From assembly GCA_009599575.1 (NCBI GenBank), contig VWND01000011.1, positions 930,001 to 994,000 on the forward strand: 64,000 bases of DNA. The letters are read 5' to 3'. The notes beneath the pieces are model-generated. The model saw nothing but the letters and a program-made list of their open reading frames with translations, had not been told where the DNA came from and did not search any database. The stretch comes from Blumeriella jaapii. Lineage: Eukaryota; Ascomycota; Leotiomycetes; Helotiales; Drepanopezizaceae. The position numbers and the translations under genes were made by a program. Of the stretch, positions 55,291 through 64,000 are shown piece after piece (the stretch's first letter is position 1; each line of letters starts with the position of its first letter).

Positions 55291-58200
55291 AGCGGGATTA
55301 TCGTTCGGCCGTTTTCAAACTTTTTCAGAAAATTTCTTTTTTTCAGAAATATAATCGTTTTGATCGGAATCGTCGTCGGAGCCGCTAAAATCGAAATCGC
55401 TTTTTAATTTAAAATTTAAAAAGTAGATTTGCTGGTTTTTTTTATAAAATCGTTTTAACCGATTAGCGGCGAACGTTTTTTTTAGTTTTATTTTATCGAA
55501 TTCCGTAAGCTTATAATAGCTTTTATTTAATTCGGCCTCGCATATTTCGTAGGGTCCGAGCCATTTATAATCAAGTTTAATATCGGCCGATTTATTAATA
55601 GCGCGCTAAACGTCGTAAATTAAAATCAAATTCCTTTTTTTGATTAATATTTTTTTTAAAATTTTAGTTTTATTCCAGATTTTTTTAATTGTTTTTTTAT
55701 ATTTTTTTTTTTTTAAATTATTTTTTTTATATTTATATCGCGGTAGTTTAATTGCTTAAATCTTATTGCTAATAGGTTTGTTTTTGTTTTTATTTTAATT
55801 ACGTTATAAAGCTTTTAGATAAGTTATTTTATTTTTAAAAGCAATCGAACGTTTTTGTCGTATTAAATAAAAAATAAAATTATTTTAATAAAAGCGTATA
55901 TATATATGCGCATAACAAAAAGCATTTCCGAAAATTTTCGCGACTAACGTTTATAATTTTTTCGAATAGTTTTTAAAAAACCGTCGAAAATATTTTTATA
56001 GCTTCGTTTAACGGATCCGTTGCTTTTCGAATTATAAGCTAAAATTTAAATACGTTAAATATTGTATTTTTTTATAAAAGTTTTAATAACGCTTTTATTT
56101 TCGGATTTATTATCGACGTTTAATTTGCTAAATAAATCGTATCGATATATAACGTTTTTTAAAAAAAAATCGCTATAGCTTCGGAAATAGCGTTTCGGAA
56201 AAGTTTTTTCTTAAGCTATTTAAATAAGTCGTCGATAGCAAATACGAAGCACGTATATTCGCGGTCGGTGATCGGCACGCGTATAACGTCGAGATTAATT
56301 TTTTTTTAAATTTTAAAAAACCACGTCGGATATAATAAATTTTTTTTTCGGCCAAATTTTCGTTTTTGATAAAAAATACAACTTTTAACGAAAGCTTTGT
56401 AATTTTCGAAATATTTTTTCCATCAGAAATCGTTTTTGATTCGATAATAAATAGCTTTAGCTTTTTTATAAAACATTTTTTCGTAGGCTTTTTTTATAAT
56501 TTAAAATCATCGGTTTTGTTATTTATTATTAAGCGTTTTTAATATATATTATTTTTTATTTTATATAGCTTTTTGTCGGTTAAAATATAATCGAAAGCTT
56601 AGTTTTTAAATAATTTAAATTAATAATTTGATACGCTAAGCGGTTTAAATAAAATAGTTAAATAATATACGATTAAATAAAAGTTTTCGGTTTTGTAATT
56701 ATCGATTAAAAATTTATTTTCGTCGCTAATCGGCTTATTTCGATCGTTTTCGATTAAATTTATTCGCGGTGCTAACCGAAATAATAACGCGAATGCTTTT
56801 TCGGCCCGAAAATTAATGTTTTTTATTCGCGATGCCAGCCGAAATAACAACGCGAATAGTTTTGGTTTTATAAAACTTAAAGCGCAAATAGCGAAACAGC
56901 CGATTTCGTTAGCGATTTACTCGTCGATATTTTGCTCGCTTTGTTTAGCGAAATCAAACGAATAAAAACGTTTTCGTTTAAAAAGGCCGTTTGCCGCTGT
57001 ATTAATTGTTTTTTTAATATATTTGATTTCGAAATCCATAAGTCGCATCCAAGCTATTTAATTAATAACGAGCGCTTTTGGTAGGTTATTAGCTTTTTTA
57101 TTTAGTTGGTCGATAAAGATTTTTGCGTTTGTTTTTAAAATAAAATATACGCCGTACAATTCGCTTTTTATTTTTTTTATTATTTTAAAAACGCTTCGAT
57201 ATTTTCGTTTGGTAGCATCGTAGCGTATTTTAGCGAAGGATTATAAGCCGCTTTCGAATCGTAAAAAATATCGTTTTTTGTTTTTATCGATTTATTGTAA
57301 TACAGCTTTTTAACCGAAAATATTAGCGTCGATAATCAAAATAATTTTTTTTGCGTTTAGGCTGTAGTCGATCCGCATAAGCGATAGGGCCGATAAAAGG
57401 TCGTTTTTAAGAATTTCTATAGTTTTGTTTTATTTTTTTTTCTAAACGAAATCGATTTTTTTTTTTATCGTAGCGTAAATAGGCGCAGTTTTTTAAAAAA
57501 AGTTTTTGATTTAATTACGATAATAAATTACAACGCTAATAAAAGCTTTGGCTTCGGTAATATTTTTATATTTTTTTTATTCGCAAATCTTTTTAATTTT
57601 CTTTCGTTAAAAGTGGCGGCCAGCGCTGTCAGTTATATAGCCGACGATATTTATTTCGGATATACAAAATTTTAATCGAAGGCTAATAATAGCTTTAGCT
57701 TTTTCGAAGCAGATTATAATTTTATCGATATTTTAAATATATTTTATTATATAGCGTCGAATTTTAAAAAAAATCTTTTTATTTTTATAATATAATTTAA
57801 GGTTTTTTATTTCAACGTCGTTAACGTAAAAAAAAGCAATATCGGAAATGCAAATTATAAAAATTTTGTATACGACTTTTACGAATTAAGCGACTAAATT
57901 AATAGTTTATAAATATTTTTATTATACGTAATAAACCGATCGGAATTTAAATTGCCGTTATATTTCGAAATCGCGAATTAAGCATTAAATAATCGTAGCC
58001 GAAAAACAAATCGAAAAGGAAAACGATCGTTAATCCTGCGAATTCGTTTAAAAATTAATCGACGTTAAATAGCACGTTGGCGTTTCGTATCGTTATTCTG
58101 TTTATTTCGACAACTGCGGTAATAAACTTATAAATGCTTTTTTTTTTTTAGCAATAATAAACTATTTGTTTTTATATAGGTCGTAGCAAAATTCGAAAAT

Positions 58201-58500
58201 CCTTTGTTTAATTCGTTTTTTTAGCATTTCGACTATTTTATTTTGGAAAATTCTAAAGATTAAAAAGGTTTTTTTTTGCCAAACTTCGTAAAATACGGTT
58301 TTGATATTAATATAAAGCGTAACGTTAAAACTGAATTGGCTTATTTCGGTAAAATCGAAAGCTATAGTTTTTTTTCGATTGCGTAAAACTTCGTACAAAA
58401 CTTTTTTTTTTTTTGACAGAAATTAAATTCCGATTATTAAATTATTAAATTGTTTTTTTATAAATCGGCTGTCAAATAATAAGTTGGAAAATCGGCCGGT
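55291..58500 (-). pseudogene. C3 pol: RT, RNase H, integrase (degenerate)
   Basis: Minus-strand pol. 58162-58398 keeps the pre-RT block in one open frame (LRNRKKTIAFDFTEISQFSF). RNase H lies around 56990-57370, the linker at 56620-56850, integrase 55480-56355 and the acidic tail 55350-55430. At about 55434 CAG is retained where C1 and C2 have TAG, proving that the tail belongs to the same protein. Inactive. Confidence 0.83.
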
Positions 58501-58590
58501 GATAAATTTTTTAAATTCGCTAATAATTAATTAAAATAATTTTATTATTTCGTTTTTTTTAAATTAATCGTTTATTTTTTCGGAAATATT

Positions 58591-58856
58591 TGTGACGACT
58601 CACTTTTTTGGCCCCTCGTGTCACCCCAGCAACTACGTATAATTGCAAGCTCCCTGGTCTTCTGGTGGGTCTCTTATCAACTGTGGAAACCATTTATATA
58701 TATAAGGCTTTTTTCTTTTAGCAACCTCTGCTTTTTGCAGTTATTAATTTTAAATAAATATTTTTGTTATAAAACCAAAAGCTCGTTTTTTATATTATAT
58801 AAACACGGCGACCAATTAATTAATTTCCCAGCCTTCCGATTAATTAAATCGTTATA
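58591..58856 (+). repeat. D3 5' LTR
   Basis: 266 bp; outer 100 bp intact, inner end eroded. An open frame here is not a gene. Confidence 0.88.
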
Positions 58857-59276
58857 TTATTAACAATTTTTTTTCTACGCTAGCGACGACGTAAACTATT
58901 TTTTCCTTCGAATTTCTTACGGGTTATACTAAAATAATCGACCGGTCGTAAAAAAACCTATTTCCGTATTTCGCGAAAAATAGCTTTTGTTTAACGATCC
59001 TTTTTTCAGCAAAGCTTTTCAGCTTCTGCTATTATATTTTAATCTTTTTTTTAATCAGCGAAAAAACAGCCTTTTCCAGAAGCTTTTTTTTTTAAAAAAC
59101 AATCCTCCCCCCGAAGAAAAAAAAACAAAAGAAAAGGCAGAGCGCCAACCATTTCGCTTGCCACCTTCTTATAGCCTAGCGCTAAAAGCGTTCAGTTAAA
59201 ACTTTTGCAAAATCAACTGAAAAAAGCGCAAAAGCGTAAACGACAACTTTTGAAAACTATACGACTGCGACAAACC
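58591..59276 (+). mobile_element. D3: 5' end of a D-family element, interrupted by D4
   Basis: 5' LTR 58591-58856 (TGTGACGACTCAC...), leader, and the first ~290 bp of gag (ATG changed to ATA near 58979). D4 interrupts gag at 59277. D3 is inserted in pol of C3. Confidence 0.88.
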
Positions 59277-59540
59277 TGTGACGACTCACTCGTTTGCCCC
59301 TCGCGTCACCCCAGCAACTACGTATAGTTGCAAGCTCCCTGGTCTCCTGGTGGGTCTCCCATCAACTGTGGAAACTATCATATATATAAGGCTTTCTTTT
59401 TTTAGCAACCTCTGCCTTCTGCAGTTGTTGATTTTAAATGAATATCTTTGTTACAAAACCAAAGGCTCGTTTTTTATATTATATAAATACGGCGATCAGT
59501 TAATTGATCTTTTAGCCCTTCGATTAATTAAATCGTTATA
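59277..59540 (+). repeat. D4 5' LTR
   Basis: 264 bp, TGTGACGACTCACTCGTTTGCC... Outer half intact (to about 59450), inner half AT-shifted, ending TCGTTATA. Confidence 0.9.
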
Positions 59541-59663
59541 TTATTAATAACTTTTTTTCTACGCTAGCGACGGCGTAAATTATCTTTCTTTTCGAATTTC
59601 TTACGGGTTATACCAAGGTGATCGACCGGTCGTAAAAAGGTTTATTTCCGCATTTTGCGAAAA

Positions 59664-61270
59664 ATGGCTTTTGTTTAACGATCTTTTCCTTAGCAAAGCT
59701 TTTCAGCTTCTGCTACTATATCTCAACCTCCCTTTTAATCAGCGAAAAAGCAACCTTCTCCAAAAGCTTTTTTTTTTGAAAAACAGTCCTTCCCCGAGAA
59801 AAAAAAAACAAAGGAAAAGGCAGAGCACTAATCACTTCGCCTGCCACCTTTTTACAGCTTAGCGTTAAAAGCGTTTAGTTAAGACTTTTGCAAAATCAAT
59901 TGAAAAAAGCGCAAAAGCGTAAACGACAATTTTTGGAAACTATACGACTGCGACAGACCTCTTAATCAAAGCGTTTGATAAAATTTATCGAACGTATCTC
60001 TGCCAGTCGCGAATTTGCCGCTCCATCTTTTCGCAACGTTTCATTTTAATCAACAAACGCTGCAAATTAACCTTTACGCTTTTCGCGAACTTTTTTTAAA
60101 TCTTTTTATAACGGCCAAAATTCTAGCGCGCCTTTTGAACGCTATAATTCCCATTTATTTGCTAACTTTCGACTAGCTCGTATAAAACGCGTTCCGAATC
60201 TTAAATTTAAATTAAATAATAATAAAAATTACAAAACACGCTATTAAAAAACTAAAATTTTCGACAACTTCGAACTTTACCACGACTATTTCGCTAGCGA
60301 TCGATTTCGCAAGAATTATATATTCGATTAAACCGAAAGCGTAGCAAAAAAGTTTTTAACCCCGCGTATCTTAGACCGTTCCGATTTTATACTTTTCGAA
60401 GAATTAATAAAAAAAATCGCCGATTTCCTGGCCGACTTTTTAAACGTTTAAAAGGCCGAAAACGAATTTAAAATGCTTATAATAAATACGCACGACGATT
60501 TTTAGCGATTTTATCTGCGATTTTTTATTTTCGCAGCGAACGCTTAAATACGGACTAATAAACAGCTTCGAAACGCTCTTCGCGACAAAATACCAAGGCG
60601 TCTACGAAAAAAGTTGTATTTGAAATAAACGCGTACAACGACTTTTAAGAATTGGCTTATCGCCGTCCGTTAAAAAAAACAAAATCAGTTGGCCGAACGA
60701 ATTTTATACGCGAATCGCTTTATCAAATCCATTATTTATCAAAATAATAGGTTTTTAACTAAAGCGTACTACGAGTCAAATCGTACGTACGAAAATCGTT
60801 TAAATGTTTTACAGGCTTTTTTTTAGCCCTCTGCTGCTTTTCCTTTTTCTCTACGCCAAAACGCCCTTTCTAGCGTTTTTTTTTTCCGATCGGACCAACG
60901 ACAACGCTCGTTTTTTATCCTATATTAAAAGGTTCGAAGCCAATTTGCACGACTTTTTACGGGCCGATCTTCGGTTCCATCCAAAAACCTTTTTAAGCTG
61001 ATAAATATAAACGAGATCGAACCGGCCGAAAATTCGCCTTTTAATAATAATAATAAAAACGAAAACCTTTTTCCAAACGATTTTCAAAACGCATACGAAA
61101 AAATTAAAAGCTTTTCCGTTAATCGAGAAAACGCCCAAATCTAAGCAAAGCTTTTTTTTTAGACGTATTGCGCGATATGCGTTATTTTGACGTTCGAAAA
61201 CTTTTTAATAACGATTTATTAATAATTCCCGTTATACTTATCAAAAATAACCTTTCGTATAAAATAAAAA
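59664..61270 (+). pseudogene. D4 gag (degenerate)
   Basis: ATG at 59664, TAA after four codons (native CAA or similar), then the same blocks as D2: the basic A-run region near 59800, the RIKRVPNLKFKLN-type block near 60185-60225, YHDYFASDRFRKNYIFD (60280-60330) and NEFKMLIINTHDDF (60470-60505). 60804-61001 matches D2 29294-29491. No zinc knuckle seen. Confidence 0.65.
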
Positions 61271-64000
61271 CGCTCGCCGATTTTAAAGCGAACGGTTATG
61301 CGTTGATCGATTCGGCGCTAATTAAATCTTTTTTTTTTTTTTTAAAACTTTAATTCAATTTCTTCCGGCTTTTTTTCCTGTAAAAAAATATAATAAAACT
61401 CGTGGCCATTTAATTATATATTTTACGCTTTTCAATTTTATTATTAATAACCGAATACAATCGTTTATTCTTTTCTTAATTACCAACCTCGGAAATCATA
61501 ATATAATTCTAGAAAAAGCTTGGTTGGCCGAATATTAAGTTTTATTAAATTGTAATAAACGCAAATTTTATTAGCCGAAGTCTTACCCTTCCACAGCCTT
61601 TTACGCTCGTTGTATTAAAATCTTTTATTTGCATCTTCGAAAGATTTAATCTCGCCACCAAAACGACGCTATAAAACGTAATAAAAACCTTAACCAATTA
61701 TAACAGGTTTACGACGTTGTGCGAAACGCGAAAAAATCGAATTTCACTCGCGGTGCCAATTTCGATAGCGACGCCAATAAAATAATATAAAAAATTACAC
61801 TATTTTTCCAGATTAACGATCCTTTTTCTATTATTTTTTTTTTTTTTCTTTTTTCTTCGTCAAAACAGCTTTTTCGTTCTACGAAAAACAATTATACCAA
61901 AAACCGAAAAAAAGCTTTCGCCGCGATAGCCTTTCAGCTTAATATAATCGATAATTTAAATAAGCCATTTTTTAAATCTTTTAAACGACCAATTCGAAAA
62001 CGAATCCCTTAATCTACTGCTTATCCAATCTTTATCTGCCAAATTATTATATACGCTTTCAAGCTAATCTTTAGAAAAAAAGCAGTTAAAATGTTTTCAA
62101 CCTTTTTGTACGAAATCGACAAAATACTAAACGATTTTACGTATAACACTTTTTTTAAAACCCAATTTCACAGTTTTTTCGAACGTTTCAAAACTAATAA
62201 AATATCGATTTCGATTTTTTCAACCAGCTTAGCAGAGCTAATTTCGAATAAACCTTTTTTCGAATTTTTTCCCTCGGAATACAAAAACTTCGAACACGTG
62301 TTTTTTAAGGCCGCTAATAACGAGCTAGCCTTTTACCGGCCCTACGATTATAAAATCGAGCTTACTATAAATGAAAAAAAGCTGAAATACACTTTTTATA
62401 TAAAATGTCGATTTTAAAGTTTGAAATTATTAAAATCTATTTGCAAAATAATCTTAACAAAGGTTTTATCGAACCTTCCATCGCTTTTTTCGCTGTTCTA
62501 ATGCTTTTCGCCAAAAAACCCGACGGTTTATTGCGTTTTTATATCGATTATCGAGCTTTTAATAACGTTACTCGTAAAAATCGCTATCCCTTTTTTTTTA
62601 TCGATAAGACTTTTGCTTGTTTTTCGAAAGCGCGAATTTTTACGAAGCTCGATATTCGTTAAACTTTTTATAAAATTCGAATAAACCCCGCTAATAAAAA
62701 ACTGATAACGTTTCGTACGCGTTACGGCGCTTATAAATGCAAAATGCTACCTTTTGGCCTTATTAATAAATCCGCAATTTATCAACGCTATATAAACGAC
62801 GTTTTTTTCGATTATTTAAACGATTTCTGTATTATATACCTAAATAACATTTTTATTTATTCGTCCGACCCTTTGGAATACGCTATATACGTTCGCAAAA
62901 TGTTCCAAAGATTCGCTAACGCTAAATTACAGGCCGATATTCGGAAGTCTGAATTCAACGTTATTCGAACCCGTTATTTAAGCTTTATTATTTTTATTAA
63001 AAGTCTAAAAGTAAATTTAAAAAAAGTTTCCGTGGTCGCCCATTAAAAGCCTTCTATTATTATAAAAAATGTACAAAGCTTTTTTAGTTTTTATAACTTT
63101 TACCGACGTTTTATTCGAAATTACGATATAATTGCAAAGCTTTTGATTTATTTAACCAAAGCTAACGTTTCTTTTAATTTCACTTTTAAATATCAGAAAA
63201 GTTTCGATTTTTTTATACTAGCCTTTATTACTGCATCAGTTCTATAATATTACAGGCAAAACCTTTCTTGCATATTAAAAACTAACGCTTTCGACGGCGT
63301 AGTAGCTTTTATGCTTTCGCAATTCTATAATAACGATTGGCTCCCAGTCGCTTATTTCAGCAAAACTATAGCTTTCGCAAAGCTAAACTACGTCGTATAC
63401 GATAAAAAAATGCTCGCAATCGTAAGATTTCTAAGCAATTTTCGTATTAAATTAGCTAGCTTAATTTATTAAATTAAAATAATTATTAATTATAAGACTT
63501 TGGAATACTTTATAACCTCCAAACCCTTAAACGCTCGACAAGCACGCTAGGCCGAGCTTCTCGCCGATTATAACTTTTTTATTACGTATAAACCAAATAA
63601 ACACAACCTTTTGGCTGACGCATTAATACGTCGTACGAACGAATTCGACCGCCAAAACTTTAAACGCATTTAGCGCCTGCAAATCTTTTTTCGAACCGAT
63701 CAGATTAATCACCGCCTTTTGATTAAAAAACTTCGACTTTTCAAAGCTTCCGAAACAGCTGTTTTTATCGTTGAAATAGCTGATTTCTTTTCCGCACTTC
63801 GTATCGTTAACCAGCTTTTCCACGCTAATCGCATAGCTAGCAGCCTGATAGTTTTCCGAAAAAAAGCTGTACGAAACGCTACGAAAAAAAACGACGATAA
63901 TAACATTTCGTTTTCGTATACATTTAAACGCGACCTGCTATTATATCACGGTCGCTTAATAATCCTAAACGTCGATTATTTTCGTTTGACTTTTGTACGA
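61271..64000 (+). pseudogene. D4 pol, protease to start of integrase (degenerate)
   Basis: The protease remnant is near 61270-61560 (ANGYALIDSALIK, WLAEY). The pre-RT segment 62091-62417 includes EYKNFEHVFFKAANNELAFY. RT 62405-62662 (RFYIDYRAFNNVTRKNRYPF, ARIFTKLDIR) and 62744-63046 with the box YLNNIFIYS at about 62841 (family YLDD). RNase H 63285-63560 (SKTIAFAKLNYVVYDKK); integrase begins near 63950 (GRLIILNVDYF). Fewer stops than in other D copies, but frames change and RIP stops remain. Confidence 0.85.

Larger units (their letters stand above)
51117..58590 (-). mobile_element. C3: family C element, 3' part, inverted
   Basis: 3' LTR 51117-51383, then (moving right, i.e. upstream) orfX, spacer, integrase, RNase H, RT and part of the region between protease and RT, collinear with C2 43390-50875. 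D3 interrupts it at 58591. Gag and the 5' LTR would lie right of the window. Inserted in D1 in the orientation opposite to C2. Confidence 0.88.
59277..64000 (+). mobile_element. D4: D-family retrotransposon (runs off right edge)
   Basis: 5' LTR 59277-59540 directly after D3 gag sequence (GCGACAAACC), then leader, gag and pol collinear with D2 27750 to about 32480. This is the innermost, hence youngest, layer at this end. It retains more C than D2 in many places (e.g. the YIKRFEANLHDF region near 60920). Confidence 0.88.

Noticed and set aside
1..64000. Mitochondrial or organellar origin because of the AT content
   Set aside because: GC-normal island, LTR retrotransposons with nuclear-type integrase, and strand-symmetric C-to-T decay point to nuclear heterochromatin.

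Overview
The window looks like a subtelomeric or otherwise heterochromatic, AT-rich block of a filamentous ascomycete (Pezizomycotina) nuclear genome. The reasons are multi-layer nests of Ty3/gypsy LTR retrotransposons with recognisable fungal-type gag, reverse transcriptase, RNase H, integrase and chromodomain sequences, a Tc1-type DNA transposon, and pervasive C-to-T/G-to-A decay of RIP (repeat-induced point mutation) type. No species can be named from the sequence. No tRNA, rRNA, CRISPR or intact host gene was found.

Four LTR families recur and are named here A, B, C and D. A is about 6.44 kb, with 270-275 bp LTRs starting TGTTACGATCC. B has an LTR of about 413 bp starting TGTCAGGAACC. C is 11.3 kb, with LTRs of about 267 bp starting TGTAAAACGG. 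D is 6.41 kb, with LTRs of about 267 bp starting TGTGACGACTC. There are also a Tc1-like element (1,366 bp) and a non-autonomous TIR element M (1,362 bp), both with TA target duplications.

Left nest (1-15419), outermost to innermost: C0 is followed by D0b, D0, B2 and C1, and C1 holds B1 and A1. A complete A copy (A1, 4349-10793) sits in C1 with the duplication CGTCG.

GC-richer island (15420-18561): this is the only stretch with little RIP. It holds M relics, a solo D LTR with duplication TAAAC, five tandem copies of a 64-67 bp repeat, and directly downstream a gene for a secreted protein of the endonuclease/exonuclease/phosphatase (EEP) fold. That gene is broken by three frameshifts and lacks most catalytic residues. 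Downstream are a run of 20 G and three decayed element ends.

Right nest (18563-64000): element A2 holds a Tc1 copy in its LTR and element D1 in its 5' region. D1 is split by A3 (21929-36144, which itself contains M and a complete D2), by C2 (39568-50875) and by C3 (from 51117). C3 is interrupted by D3, and D3 by D4, which runs off the right edge. Once nested insertions are subtracted, the A and D copies agree in length and most element pairs show target duplications, so the order of insertion can be read directly.

Family C carries, between pol and the 3' LTR, an extra coding region of about 3 kb (orfX) that is present in all three copies and whose product I do not recognise. In the four copies whose two LTRs are both in the window (A1, A3, D2, C2), RIP is heavy inside the element but fades within the LTRs, leaving the outer part of each LTR nearly untouched.
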